A DNA stretch of 64,000 bases, taken from NCBI RefSeq assembly GCF_024363565.1, contig NZ_JAJEKE010000010.1, forward strand, positions 1 through 64,000, in the 5' to 3' direction. Origin of the DNA: Lutispora saccharofermentans. Lineage in GTDB: Bacteria > Bacillota > Clostridia > Lutisporales > Lutisporaceae. The position numbers and the translations under genes were made by a program. Each line of letters opens with the position of its first letter. Position 1 is the stretch's first letter. Under the pieces are notes generated by a model, which worked only from the letters and a program-made list of their open reading frames with translations, was not told the DNA's origin and did not search any database. Shown here in pieces: positions 10,001-17,743 of the stretch.

Positions 10001-10231
10001 ATTGTTCCTATATATTTTTATTATGGTGTCATGATCCACCTGGAAAATCCATTCTATGGTGATCTCTTCCCCTGCACTGGGATTAAAAAGCTTCGGTATA
10101 GCCCTGATATACTTTTCCTGGGAATCGTTGCCGTCATCCCCCGCAAGGGTATCTGCAGGAAATACTAATGTAAATATCATCACAAACACAAGCATAAGGG
10201 CTATTTGCCTCTTGCATTTATTTATCATCAT
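4043..10231 (-). CDS. Secreted Rhs/YD-repeat polymorphic toxin
   Basis: A 2062-residue secreted toxin of the Rhs/WapA type. I chose the ATG pair at 10231, which follows GGAAAGGGAGTG by 5 bases; an upstream in-frame start at 10282 would overlap the previous gene and hide the signal peptide. Order: signal peptide (1-30), FlgD-like Ig segment with WTWDGRGNDGEVVPVGRY (~85-115), LysM-like segment (~267-330), DUF6531 start with GDPVNIATGNY (~354), many YD repeats (~440-1540), a Gly/Asn-rich linker (~1577-1630), the Rhs core ending DPLGL (~1695-1800), a constant linker ending KYSDCP, and a variable tip (~1850-2062). The last ~65 residues carry a His-rich motif HGNPKMHPEWPHEH and GTPNTSID, similar to polymorphic toxin type 24 as I recall it (predicted nuclease). 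Three TDAVYG repeats interrupt the YD repeats (~1090-1180). It shares an operon with the SLH protein upstream (28-base gap). Confidence 0.92.
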   Translation of the reverse strand: MMINKCKRQIALMLVFVMIFTLVFPADTLAGDDGNDSQEKYIRAIPKLFNPSAGEEITIEWIFQVDHDTIIKIYRNNVDSNDENLVYESSCRSHGGYTPNYWTWDGRGNDGEVVPVGRYVIMFIPNDEFKDFPLKTSFGVGTTAAKDMEIDPNLEDNLFKVHGAIEENTSNIEVFINNIFKGAVRIERDSEGAIESVETSEDSEIQIEIDEDEWYFYTGLPDYAIVNISATKTNINQIPVIDELGEPILDENGEPEFKEDEETVDLGPIEVLRHVIRPHDRLPDMAKHYYDDYDKFTEIIEANELVYPYIAYVGNNLLVLEPKKGGAPPPSERKEGDDSASHCGLMDLTTGDFIGDPVNIATGNYIYTHSDIEVAGSFPLSFRRFYNSRDQYDGDMGANWHHNFEARLQDMNDGTVEMIFEDGHREIFTTSGNGKYSPEPGKYGELEKNADDTYTLTLRDKSKYKFNERGQQTEAIDCNGNSVKYIYEDLMLREIRTDSGYLLIQYYSDGYIRKISDHTGRYVEYDYTGRDLTTFRDVEGNIIEYKYDSENRMTDIISPRKDGNITNIYDSYGRVVEQTLADGNTMYFEYDDANRTTALTERNGSKTIYKYDEKYRITEVVYEDGTEKFTFNDQDQRTSFTDKKGNTYYYGYDDNGNITYMKDTLNQITEYTYDENNRITSIKQPDDSTYGFTYDSQGNMLTSTDPTGRTTSFEYNSKGLPVKITKPDNSITEITYDNKGNILEIEDPLGGRTKYQYDSQNRIKAVTDPNGNKTSYEYTDTGEYKKVTDAEGNSASYKYNVNGKLEEITDSNGETVEYKYNKGDQLIEITDRLGNKISYEYDELGNLKKITDKNGGTIEYGYDSQGRVISVKDPETYLAALEYDANGNIIKAKDPANNITAYEYDELNRLVKTTDAKNVETTYEYDAAGRIIKVTNGLSHATEYRYDEAGRINEIKDALGNTSSYTYNQLGLLEAATDPDGEVTQYEYDSMGQLIKAIDPEGAQTQWEYDDNGNITKITDALGNETKYAYDKINRIKAIEDAHGNTRSFQYTKTGQAASVADEKGNTTKYEYDAADRLTKVTDAEGNNTKYVYDNMGNLIEVHKYRNIERSTISSFTAMSIQTVTDAVYGENKQAKTVADAVYGKAESSVNSTDALSINPQSTIESKDKTVTDAVYGQGTPESFDLQANLNMEHQITTYEYDKRGLLTKVKDAAGKVTIYEYDANGNLISVKDRDNCTTSYEYDAANLLTQITYDDGKEVKFDYNAIGQLIEMKDWMGTTTMDLDPLGRILKVTDFENKITEYGWTPGGQKEYIIYPDGSEVSYSYDKAGRLKTVTDAYDRITEYNYDELGNLIERTLPSGSNTQYAYDALSRIKELAHEDPSGKIIDKYKYSYDASGNKTNIYKDKSDLDEEALEDEDKENITYKYDSLNRLTEVMKNNKETRKYFYDTLGNRIRLEEWENGEIKEATNYQYDIMNKLVKKNDIKSIIKDEKLTPDPVDLTNKDNDTEDKEDEEDDDKEYKYDNRGNLTQISSGKKIFNKYEFNAANMLTEVTNKHKETTNYTYDGFGNRIKTTIDLKKGNNGNGNGNGNGNGNAYGHDKDNPGNAYGHENGNNGNGGNPKPGWGHQHKRDQMVINYAIDITSPVNDILMIYGDHYQVQRYTNGLDKISMDMWELTDHDNGWIPDGTGTNLSEESERIYYLEDELGSIIKVIGENGKTSAHYNYDEFGRPLAERKFDQNWPGPDNTFGYTGYQYDVSAGLYYAQARYYMPEIGRFISEDPWPGDITAPQTLNPYPYVVNNPLKYVDPLGLNHKDLSPGESSTPANKPSAVDKATREVIEENTGNNSKYSDCPPKKVDPKDLDKANPWKTWELELQYNIQQQIGNKNNLSLGEINKIVEIEILKLQRKYKIAYEMSDLVEAQFNRTMYNTLRPLYELNGNEDTKNKLVKLLNDSLNVAVATEGSSFKGTSSTIKNNLGNEIDITPSSNHSTTIKNPGYKGTPNTSIDILDDAGNVQTRRWFGSDGKAIRDIDMTNHGNPKMHPEWPHEHFWKYGPDGKPIGR

Positions 10232-10259
10232 ATTTTCACTCCCTTTCCAATAGGATTTG

Positions 10260-12305
10260 CTACATCCTGCCCAGCTTTTCAAGGTATCTGTAAATCATGG
10301 CTGCAGCTTCAGCCCTTGCAGCATTTTTTTGAGGATTTATTTCATTATTGTAGCCTTTTATTATATCGAGCCCTGCAGCCCTTTTCATCGAATCCAACGC
10401 CCATGAGCTTATTTCGCCCTTGTCCTTATAGCCGGACAGATCGGATTCTTCATAACCCTTATCCGTTGATATATCTTCATATGCTCTCATAAGTATTGAT
10501 ACCATTTGCTCTCGTGTTACGGGACTATTAGGGTTGAAACTGCCATTGAAGCCTGATATCCAGCCTTTCTTATATGCAATATATATGTATTCTGATGCCC
10601 AGTAGTTATCGGGAACGTCCTGGAATGTTGACTTGTTGTCAGGCTGTACCTCTTCTTCATCTATATTGAGGCTGCTTATTAATATTTTTACAAATTCTGC
10701 CCTGCTCATCTCTTTATCGGGCTTAAAGCTCCCGTCTTCATAGCCGTTGATGATATGGTGAGCCGCTATAGTTTTAACTACGTCATATGCCCAATGCTTT
10801 TCAATATCATTAAAATCCTTATTATATATCATCAGAGCTGCTCTTCCGCTGCCTTTTACCCTTGCTGCCAGTGTATTGGTTTTATGATCAACTTTTAATG
10901 TGATTGGTTTTGGCGCTTTGTTTTGCTGTATTTCGTATAGGCATATTTTCTTAGTGTTATCGTTTATAGCTATATCTCTATAGCTTATAGATATTTCCAT
11001 AGGCTTTAAAAGCTTTGCATCTTCTTCTATATTCCATCTGTATACCGGTGTTAAAGATAAATAGCCATCAGCTTTATATTGCATGTCCTGATAGATAGTT
11101 ATATGTACATCCTTATCAAAGCTTCCTTTTGTTATTTTTATGGTCATTCTGCCATCTTGAGATGTTATAACTTTATCCTCGTCTGCTTTTACAAGCTTTC
11201 TGCCGTTTACTTCTTCTTTTTCGCCGTTTTTGTCTTCCTTGCTTGAGCTTGAAGATGAAGAGCCTGGGGTTGGTGTTGGCGTTGGTTTTGGTTTTGGATC
11301 GGGATTTGATGGTTCTTCCGGATTGTTCTCCGCAAGGAGCCCTCTGTTTACCGCATCGGTTATTTTTTCCGTGGTCATGCCTCTTCCGTCATACCATATG
11401 ACCTTGTCTCCCGATAGGAAGGCTTGCTTGGGTATTGTTCCGGCAGGAGACTTTATAGGCTGCCCGGTTATGGTGTTTACGTTGTTCAAAACAAGTTTAT
11501 TGCCTTGTATTATCAGCAGAGAATCTTCGGAAAAAGCTATAGGCCTATGATTTTCATCCCCTACAGTCAGCTTAGTGGTATAGCCGTTTTGGGTATCATA
11601 CATGTATACCTGGCTCACTTTGTTATGTTCGACCATCCAAACTACTTTGCCGCCGGACACCAGCGGATCCAGCTCATCTCCCAGTCCATGGGTGAGCTGC
11701 TTTTCAACTTTTTGGGATATATCATACATATATATGTCAAAATCTCCGCCCCTGGCATCCACCCAGGCAATAACCCGGCCGTCAAAGGCTACACCGAAGG
11801 CTTCTGCTTCATTTGACGATACTTTTTCTATGGTTTGATTTTGAATATCATATAGCATGATATTTTTATCTCCGTCTTTGTTGTCTACCCAGACCACCTT
11901 GTTGTCCGATATGATAGGGTCCTGATGGTCGCCCTCTATGCTTGATATTTTTTTCTCCTGTCCGCTTGTAATGTCATATAAGTAGATATCAAAGCTCCCC
12001 AATCTACTTTTTGTGTGCTCTCTGTTATCCTGCCATACTATATAATTTTGCCATACATCCGGATACCCCTGGGTGTTTTTATCGTGAGTGATTTGAGTTT
12101 CTACTCCTGTCGATTTATCCAGGTGATAAATATCCCAGTTCCCGCTGCTGTATGACATCCACACAATGCTGTTGCCATGCGTACGAATGTCTCCTTCAGG
12201 TTTAGATTTAAAGGAGACATCATCATCAGCCCGTACAAATCCTGCCAGTATTAGTGTAAAAAGGAGTACCACCGGCAGTACAGCAGGCTTTTTCTTTTTT
12301 CTCAT
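10260..12305 (-). CDS. S-layer-anchored beta-propeller protein
   Basis: A 681-residue secreted wall protein. Residues 1-26 form a signal peptide (basic start, then hydrophobic to FVRA). Residues ~35-330 show six or so TolB/YncE-like blade repeats (IVWQDNR, VVWVDNKDGDKNIMLYD, IAWVDARGGDFDIYMYD). A Pro/Thr/Ser linker (~340-375) follows, then a beta-rich domain (~380-500), and three SLH domains (~505-680: DIEKHWA, FQDVPDNYWASEYI, EISSWALDSMKRA) that bind secondary cell-wall polymer. The start has GAAAGGAAGG about 12 bases upstream. It is the first gene after the c-di-GMP riboswitch and is followed at 28 bases by the Rhs toxin, so it may display, anchor or help export the Rhs fibre; that role is inference. 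Confidence 0.9.
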   Translation of the reverse strand: MRKKKKPAVLPVVLLFTLILAGFVRADDDVSFKSKPEGDIRTHGNSIVWMSYSSGNWDIYHLDKSTGVETQITHDKNTQGYPDVWQNYIVWQDNREHTKSRLGSFDIYLYDITSGQEKKISSIEGDHQDPIISDNKVVWVDNKDGDKNIMLYDIQNQTIEKVSSNEAEAFGVAFDGRVIAWVDARGGDFDIYMYDISQKVEKQLTHGLGDELDPLVSGGKVVWMVEHNKVSQVYMYDTQNGYTTKLTVGDENHRPIAFSEDSLLIIQGNKLVLNNVNTITGQPIKSPAGTIPKQAFLSGDKVIWYDGRGMTTEKITDAVNRGLLAENNPEEPSNPDPKPKPTPTPTPGSSSSSSSKEDKNGEKEEVNGRKLVKADEDKVITSQDGRMTIKITKGSFDKDVHITIYQDMQYKADGYLSLTPVYRWNIEEDAKLLKPMEISISYRDIAINDNTKKICLYEIQQNKAPKPITLKVDHKTNTLAARVKGSGRAALMIYNKDFNDIEKHWAYDVVKTIAAHHIINGYEDGSFKPDKEMSRAEFVKILISSLNIDEEEVQPDNKSTFQDVPDNYWASEYIYIAYKKGWISGFNGSFNPNSPVTREQMVSILMRAYEDISTDKGYEESDLSGYKDKGEISSWALDSMKRAAGLDIIKGYNNEINPQKNAARAEAAAMIYRYLEKLGRM

Positions 12306-12349
12306 TTGCTATTGCGCCTTCCTTTCGTCAATATAATAAAATTTGGGGC

Positions 12350-12382
12350 ATAAAAAAAACCTGCGCCGAAAAAGCGTAGGTA
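12350..12382 (-). terminator. Terminator of the c-di-GMP riboswitch
   Basis: On the minus strand ACCTACGC (12381-12374) pairs with GCGCAGGT (12366-12359) around a TTTTTCG loop, with one mismatch, and eight T residues follow. It lies between the aptamer and the start of the SLH gene, so it can act as the expression platform of the riboswitch. Confidence 0.85.
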
Positions 12383-12397
12383 TCTTTATACTCTACA

Positions 12398-12482
12398 TAC
12401 AAATCCGGCAACCCGGCTGTCATGGAATATTCTTTAGACCCGTGGCTTTGCGTCCTTACCTTTCGATAAGTTTGCCCTTTAC
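12398..12482 (-). promoter_or_regulatory. Cyclic di-GMP-I (GEMM-I) riboswitch
   Basis: The minus strand reads AGGGCAAAC, a stem with CGAAA tetraloop, GGACGCAAAGCC, a second stem opening with ACGGGTCTAAAG, and the closing GCCGGGTTGCC. These are the conserved blocks of the GEMM-I class that binds c-di-GMP, in the right order and spacing, including GACGCAAAGCC and the GNRA-type loop. A Rho-independent terminator follows at 12382-12350, then the SLH/Rhs operon. Whether ligand turns the operon on or off cannot be told by eye. A clear promoter upstream was not found; the area 12483-12595 is AT-rich. Confidence 0.93.
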
Positions 12483-12595
12483 ATAAATTTGTATTTTTTT
12501 ATAATATTCAACACTATTGGTATGATTCCTCTATTTTTTGGTCGATATATATTGACATGTTTCGACTTATTTCATCTGGGATAAGCCCTTTTCCG

Positions 12596-12979
12596 CTATC
12601 TCCTGCTCAGCAACTTCTCGACGAAATTAACATCAGCAGGCATAAATTCATATAGCGGCATTTCTTCTAATGTTACCCACCTCGCATCGTTATGGACATT
12701 AAGCCTCATGCTGCCGCCGGTTATCTCCGCATTAAAAACGGTAAAGAGGATTTCTTTGCTGTCGAAATGGTATACATTGGTGGTGAAAACCTCCAGCACT
12801 TTTATATCCAGCTCCAGTTCTTCTTTGATTTCCCTGATAATACACTCCTCAAGGCTTTCACCCTCTTCAAGCTTTCCTCCGGGGAACTCCCACAAGAGTC
12901 CGCATTCGTCCTCCGCTCCCCGCTGGCATATGAGATACCTGCCATCATCTTTTATTATTGCTGCCGTTACATCTTTCAT
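12596..12979 (-). CDS. Nudix (MutT-type) NTP pyrophosphohydrolase
   Basis: A 127-residue cytoplasmic Nudix hydrolase. The Nudix box is intact: GGKLEEGE (residues ~34-41), then REIKEELEL, giving the G-x5-E-x7-R-E-x2-E-E pattern that binds the divalent metal. The rest (VTAAIIKDDGRYLICQR at the start, WEFPGG before the box) is typical of MutT/NudG enzymes that clean oxidised nucleotides such as 8-oxo-dGTP, although the exact substrate is not set by sequence. Length is usual for the family. Start ATG at 12979 with AAGGTG about 6 bases upstream. It stands alone between the riboswitch region and a dispersed repeat. Confidence 0.88.
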   Translation of the reverse strand: MKDVTAAIIKDDGRYLICQRGAEDECGLLWEFPGGKLEEGESLEECIIREIKEELELDIKVLEVFTTNVYHFDSKEILFTVFNAEITGGSMRLNVHNDARWVTLEEMPLYEFMPADVNFVEKLLSRR

Positions 12980-13138
12980 ATTTGCACCTTCATCCTTAAG
13001 CTTGATTGATACATTTGTACACTTGGTTTTGCCATCTCTTAGAATTTCTATGCATAGCCCGCAAAACCTCTTTTACAGATTATATATTATGGTTGATTTT
13101 ATCCCTGTTAACCATTAGTATGAGATTGAACGAGACTT

Positions 13139-13270
13139 CATTGTTATGAAAGTCCAGCTTAGTTGTCATCCTGAGGGCTATGCCCGAAGGATCTAATAAG
13201 ATTCTTCAGTCGCTTTGCTCCTTCAGAATGACAGGAAATGCTTTCATTTATCGTGGTACGGGCACCGCAT
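13139..13270. repeat. Dispersed intergenic repeat, copy A
   Basis: This block (GTCATCCTGAGGGCT, GCCCGAAGGATCTAAT, AGATTCTTC, CAGAATGAC, TTTATCGTGGT) is shared with 31132-31262. Inner parts are self-complementary (GGGCTATGCCC; GTCATCCTGAG with CTTCAGAATGAC), so it can fold. It looks like a widespread short non-coding repeat found between genes; here it ends just before the ribosome binding site of the dehydrogenase gene. Confidence 0.75.
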
Positions 13271-13308
13271 GAGAATTCAGTGTTAAAATCAGTAAAGGAG
13301 TATGATAT

Positions 13309-14283
13309 ATGAAAATAGTTGTATTGGATGGATATACATTAAACCCGGGAGATTTGTCCTGGAAAGCCATTGAAAATTTCGGAGATTTGGTTGTATATGA
13401 TAGAACCTCATTTGGCAGAAACGATGATGATTTGATCTTGGATAGGATCCGGGATGCAGATATAGTCTTTACCAATAAAACTCCACTATCCGAAAATGTT
13501 ATAAAAAAGGCTGGAAAGCTGAGATATATAGGGGTCCTGGCAACAGGCTACGATGTAGTGGATGTTAAGGCTGCATCCCAAAATGGGATTGCTGTGACAA
13601 ACATACCCAGCTACGGCACAGCCACAGTTTCGCAAATGGCAATCGCACTCCTTTTGGAAGTATGCCATCATGTGGGAGTGCATGATGAATCCGTACATAG
13701 GGGCGAGTGGGCCAACTCGCCTGATTGGTGCTACTGGCACTATCCCATCATTGAGCTGGCAGGCAAGACTATGGGCATCATAGGCTACGGCAGGATAGGG
13801 CAATCTACGGGAAAAGTCGCTCAGGCATTTGGTATGAATGTGCTGGCATACAATCCCAGCAAGAACAAGAGCTTAGAAAATGAAACCATGAAATATGCAG
13901 GTCTGGATGAATTGCTGTCTTCCTCAGATGTCATAGTATTGCATTGCCCTTCCAATGAAAGCACAAAAGGAATGATAAACAAAAATTCCATAGTTAAGAT
14001 GAAGGATGGAGTAATAATCATCAATAACTCCCGGGGGGCTCTCATCGTGGAAGAAGACCTAGCAGAGGCTTTGAATAGCGGGAAGGTAGCAGGAGCCGCT
14101 GTTGATGTGGTGTCATCCGAGCCTATAAAAGAAGACAATGTGCTGCTTAAAGCAAAGAATTGCATAATAACTCCTCATATATCATGGGCTTCAAAGGAAG
14201 CAAGGCAGAGGATCATGGATATGGCGGCAGACAGCTTGGCCCGCTTCTTATCAGGAAATCCCATCAATGTTGTGAACAAGTAA
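13309..14283 (+). CDS. D-2-hydroxyacid dehydrogenase (hydroxypyruvate/glycerate type)
   Basis: A 324-residue NAD(P)-dependent oxidoreductase that interconverts a 2-keto acid and a D-2-hydroxy acid. The nucleotide fold has GYGRIG (~155). Catalytic residues are in place: Arg in NNSRG (~238), Glu in SSEP (~267) and His in TPHISW (~285). Overall it resembles glycerate dehydrogenase / hydroxypyruvate reductase (HprA) more than lactate dehydrogenases. Start ATG has AAAGGAG 8 bases upstream. It is a single gene ended by a hairpin terminator. A glycerate kinase gene lies in the same window (31377), which would use its product, but the two are not linked. Substrate remains inferred. Confidence 0.85.
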   Translation: MKIVVLDGYTLNPGDLSWKAIENFGDLVVYDRTSFGRNDDDLILDRIRDADIVFTNKTPLSENVIKKAGKLRYIGVLATGYDVVDVKAASQNGIAVTNIPSYGTATVSQMAIALLLEVCHHVGVHDESVHRGEWANSPDWCYWHYPIIELAGKTMGIIGYGRIGQSTGKVAQAFGMNVLAYNPSKNKSLENETMKYAGLDELLSSSDVIVLHCPSNESTKGMINKNSIVKMKDGVIIINNSRGALIVEEDLAEALNSGKVAGAAVDVVSSEPIKEDNVLLKAKNCIITPHISWASKEARQRIMDMAADSLARFLSGNPINVVNK

Positions 14284-14301
14284 CATCCAATAAAAGCATG
14301 G

Positions 14302-14336
14302 ACCTCCTGAGCAGTAACACTGCCAGGAGGTTTTGT
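14302..14336 (+). terminator. Rho-independent terminator after the dehydrogenase gene
   Basis: ACCTCCTG (14302-14309) pairs with CAGGAGGT (14324-14331), an 8-base perfect stem, followed by TTT. It is 19 bases past the stop codon. Confidence 0.75.
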
Positions 14337-14428
14337 ACAGCTTATCTATATTATCAGCATGTTCACGTATCAATAGACAGATAAAAGCCACCAGTCCGTG
14401 TCTTTAATTCAGGTTTCTCATGCATTGG

Positions 14429-16351
14429 TTAAAAATCATAAATGTTTAATTTTTTCATCTTCCGATAAAGCGTATTTCTTCCAATCCCCATGTGTTTAGC
14501 AACAAGTGATTTATTATTTTTATATTGTTCCAATAAGCTCATAATAACCCTTTTCTCATTTTGTTCAATGATATCAAAGGACTGAGAACCCTTTGAATAA
14601 ATATTAATTTCTTCGAGCATATCGCCTACACATAGGTTTATTAAATTGTCAATATAAAGCATATCCTCAACGCGGTTCTCATCTAAAAGTATAAAAAATC
14701 GATTTATAAACATTTTTAATTCACGAATGTTTCCAGGAAAATCATATCCCATTAATTTTTGGCACATTTTATTATAAATAAACCGAAAATCATAGTTTTT
14801 ATATATATTTATATCACTTGACAATCCTTCAATAAGATATGGCAAATCGCTCATTCTATCCCTAAGAGGCGGAATATTAATTTTAAGTGTCCCTATTCTA
14901 TAATACAAATCTTCACGAAATTCTCCATTGTTAATCATCGACCTTATGCTTACATTGGAGGTAGCGATAATTCGTACATTAACCGGGATTATCCTTTTAC
15001 CTCCAATTCTAATAATTTCTTTTTCTTCAATTACCCTCAATAGTTTTGCTTGAAAGTTTTTAGGTATAGAATTAATTTCATCTAAAAACAGAGTTCCCTC
15101 ATCAGCTATTTCAAACAGTCCCTTTTTCCCGTTGCTGCTTGCTCCAGTAAATGATCCCGGTTCATACCCGAACAACTCACTTTCCAAAAGGTTTTCGGGC
15201 AACGAAGCGCAGTTGATAGCAACAAAAGGGTAGTTTTTCCTGTAGCTATAATTATGTATGCTTTGAACAAATAGCTCCTTACCTGTTCCGGTTTCTCCTT
15301 CCACCAAAATAGGGAGATCACTTCTGGCATACTTTTTAGACAAGTTGATAGTGCTGAGAAATATAGGGCTTTTCCCTATTAAACTGTCAAAGGTATACTT
15401 GGCAATAAATCCGTCAGCCCTTTTGATTCTTCTTATGGCATCCCCTATATTCTCTATATTCTCCGCATTCTGAAACGTAGATATAACTCCCACAACTTTA
15501 TTATTTATTTTAATGGGGATTCTGCTGACGGAAAGATGCATATTCCTTATTACTTCGATACTATTAATTTCTATATCTCCAGTCCTGAGGGTATCTGTCA
15601 GCCTAAGGTCACTCGCGATCTCGTCTATATGCTTGCCAATCACAAGAAAGCCTTCAAGCTTAAATAATCTTGCAGCCTCATCATTGAAAATATGTATCTT
15701 ACCAAATTCATCTATATAAACAATTCCTTCATGCACATTATTTATTATGAGATCTCTAAAAATTTCATTGCTTCGTTTCTCTCTGATCGCCTTAACGACC
15801 TCTATTGCTTTATCAATAGAGGCATAGATAATACTTTCAACAGAATATATTTCAATTCCTCTTATTCCGTAATCCTTGCAAATGGATACCGCAAGGGTGG
15901 TACCTATTAATAGTTTTATTCCCTGCTGCTTAAGATCAGCAATTTTTTTCTTCAGATCGCAAATACTGTTATAAGTCAACTGAACTATATTCAAACCTAT
16001 AAAATCAGCCAGCGCTACAAAATCAAATTCGAAATCATCAAAGGAGGGATACATCAGTGCAACAGTTTTCTCCTCGAATTTCAGTGCTTGAGTAAAAGCA
16101 TTCACCGCATCCACGAATGTCACGCGAAATGGTATGACTGGTATGCTTACCTTGTCTTTTACTTGAATATAATTCGTTTGTCCGGTGACAATCGCATCTA
16201 TACCCTCATTTTGTAATTTTTGCGCTAAAGGCAGAGATTCATATCCCAGGGACGAGTATATGCAAACTTCGACATTTTTCAAATATTGTATATACTTTTC
16301 AGCTCTTTCGGTAAAACCTTTGTAACCTAGCAGTGCTATTTTTATCTTCAT
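14429..16351 (-). CDS. Sigma-54-dependent activator with PrpR-type sensor domain
   Basis: A 640-residue enhancer-binding protein. Residues ~1-195 form a PrpR_N-like sensor domain, ~205-300 a PAS domain (ILINNVHEGIVYID-like start), ~325-560 an AAA+ domain, and ~595-640 a Fis-type helix-turn-helix (LVAKHMGIGRNTLYRKMKKL). The AAA+ domain has Walker A GETGTGKE (~354), the sigma-54 contact loop GSFTGA (~401, a known variant of GAFTGA), Walker B GTLFLDEI and an Arg finger region FREDLYYR. It closes the minus-strand catabolic cluster (opine-dehydrogenase-like, hydantoinase, TRAP genes), and two good sigma-54 promoters lie at 24625-24640 and 24867-24882, so it almost certainly controls them. The effector is unknown. 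Confidence 0.9.
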   Translation of the reverse strand: MKIKIALLGYKGFTERAEKYIQYLKNVEVCIYSSLGYESLPLAQKLQNEGIDAIVTGQTNYIQVKDKVSIPVIPFRVTFVDAVNAFTQALKFEEKTVALMYPSFDDFEFDFVALADFIGLNIVQLTYNSICDLKKKIADLKQQGIKLLIGTTLAVSICKDYGIRGIEIYSVESIIYASIDKAIEVVKAIREKRSNEIFRDLIINNVHEGIVYIDEFGKIHIFNDEAARLFKLEGFLVIGKHIDEIASDLRLTDTLRTGDIEINSIEVIRNMHLSVSRIPIKINNKVVGVISTFQNAENIENIGDAIRRIKRADGFIAKYTFDSLIGKSPIFLSTINLSKKYARSDLPILVEGETGTGKELFVQSIHNYSYRKNYPFVAINCASLPENLLESELFGYEPGSFTGASSNGKKGLFEIADEGTLFLDEINSIPKNFQAKLLRVIEEKEIIRIGGKRIIPVNVRIIATSNVSIRSMINNGEFREDLYYRIGTLKINIPPLRDRMSDLPYLIEGLSSDINIYKNYDFRFIYNKMCQKLMGYDFPGNIRELKMFINRFFILLDENRVEDMLYIDNLINLCVGDMLEEINIYSKGSQSFDIIEQNEKRVIMSLLEQYKNNKSLVAKHMGIGRNTLYRKMKKLNIYDF

Positions 16352-16540
16352 GCGAGCTCAACTCCCATCAGCCGTCATCTAAATAACAATAAATACAAGT
16401 ACCTGAGCGAACCACTAACAGGCAAATCATCATCGCAAGAGAATCATACAAATATCGTAAATATAAGCCTTCCTTGGTTAAGAGTATATCATATGGTGTA
16501 TATGTATTCCAAATATTCTGTCTAAAGCTTAAAACTTATC

Positions 16541-17632
16541 TTATGGCTTTCCCGTCTTAAAATAATGCATCAATCTTGCTTTGTCCATGTCTTTTATTCC
16601 AAGGCTTTCAAGATTTCTCCCTTCTTTTCTGAAATCGATCCCATACAACGTGCTTAATATAGTAATAACTGCGTCTATGTTTGGCGTCGGAATTCTCGCT
16701 ATTTTCCCCAGTTCAGAAATCGGAACCAATCCTGTCGGGACATCCTCTTTAACATACCTCACATCCAGAGTCTTTGGTGCAGCAACACCTCTATAAGCCT
16801 CATTACTCTGAATAAGTTCATATACATTTTTTCCACTTACTTTATAAGAGTCTTTGAGCCATTCTTCGATGCTCCTGATCTCTACAGAAAATCCCTCCGC
16901 TACATTCAATCTTTCTTCATCAAGCTTTTCAATAAATTTAACAACAGATTGGGACATTCCATCCTTATAATGTTGAAATCCATTTTTATCTGATTCAATC
17001 CTCCCGATATTCATCATAGTTGGCGCAGGATGAAACATTGAACCTATATTGGCCAAGCTTGTGTATATGACGCTTTCTCGTGGTTCAAACTGGGGATAAT
17101 AAACCCCAAGAGCATTTATTACTTCACCGACTTTATTAGCTGGAATAGAAGCGATATCCACTTTTCTCTTGACACCTTTTATTTCCACCGTAAATCCATT
17201 ATGTTTTCTGCAGGAATATATAAGGGTTTGTGTCTCCGCAACTATAACATCTTTAGTGCATTTGTTCTTTCTAATCTCATTTAAAAAGCAAAGTGCTCCA
17301 GCTGTTCTCCCCGGATTGAGCACCACTATCTGCCCATCTTCCAGATATTTGCTGCATTCTTGAGCTATCATCTTGTGGGCGAAAGCCGGAGCTACAATCA
17401 TGATCAACCTGACGTCCTTTATTGCATCCGATATATTATTTGTTACAAGATTCATTTTGGCAAATCCTGTCTTATCAACGCCTACAAGCTTAATTCCGCC
17501 TTCCTTTATAATATCAGCCGTGTATTCTGGAAATAAATCACACAGGTTAACTGAAGCACCAGATAAAGAAAGATATGCTGATATTGCCATACCCCCATTG
17601 CCTGCACCTATTACTGCTACTTTTTTATTCAT
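16541..17632 (-). CDS. Octopine/nopaline dehydrogenase-family oxidoreductase
   Basis: A 363-residue NAD(P)-dependent enzyme. It opens with the Rossmann motif GAGNGGMA (residues 9-16) and has the C-terminal opine-dehydrogenase domain with the conserved HPAPTMMNIGRIE segment (~215), whose His is the catalytic base in octopine dehydrogenases. Family members join or split an amino acid and a keto acid at a secondary amine. Start ATG follows AAAGGGGG. Intergenic distance to the HyuB gene upstream is 111 bases without a clear promoter, so it may be the last gene of the transporter-hydantoinase transcript. In this context it may split a substrate released by the hydantoinase, or make a product used by the cyclodeaminase-like enzyme. 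Exact reaction unknown. Confidence 0.82.
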   Translation of the reverse strand: MNKKVAVIGAGNGGMAISAYLSLSGASVNLCDLFPEYTADIIKEGGIKLVGVDKTGFAKMNLVTNNISDAIKDVRLIMIVAPAFAHKMIAQECSKYLEDGQIVVLNPGRTAGALCFLNEIRKNKCTKDVIVAETQTLIYSCRKHNGFTVEIKGVKRKVDIASIPANKVGEVINALGVYYPQFEPRESVIYTSLANIGSMFHPAPTMMNIGRIESDKNGFQHYKDGMSQSVVKFIEKLDEERLNVAEGFSVEIRSIEEWLKDSYKVSGKNVYELIQSNEAYRGVAAPKTLDVRYVKEDVPTGLVPISELGKIARIPTPNIDAVITILSTLYGIDFRKEGRNLESLGIKDMDKARLMHYFKTGKP

Positions 17633-17743
17633 TTATGCAACCCCCTTTATTATTTTAGAGACAGGGAATCTATAATTACGACCCCTTCAATGTTATGGAA
17701 GAGGCCGCAATTATATAGAATATTATGCTTTAACCTTAATTCT

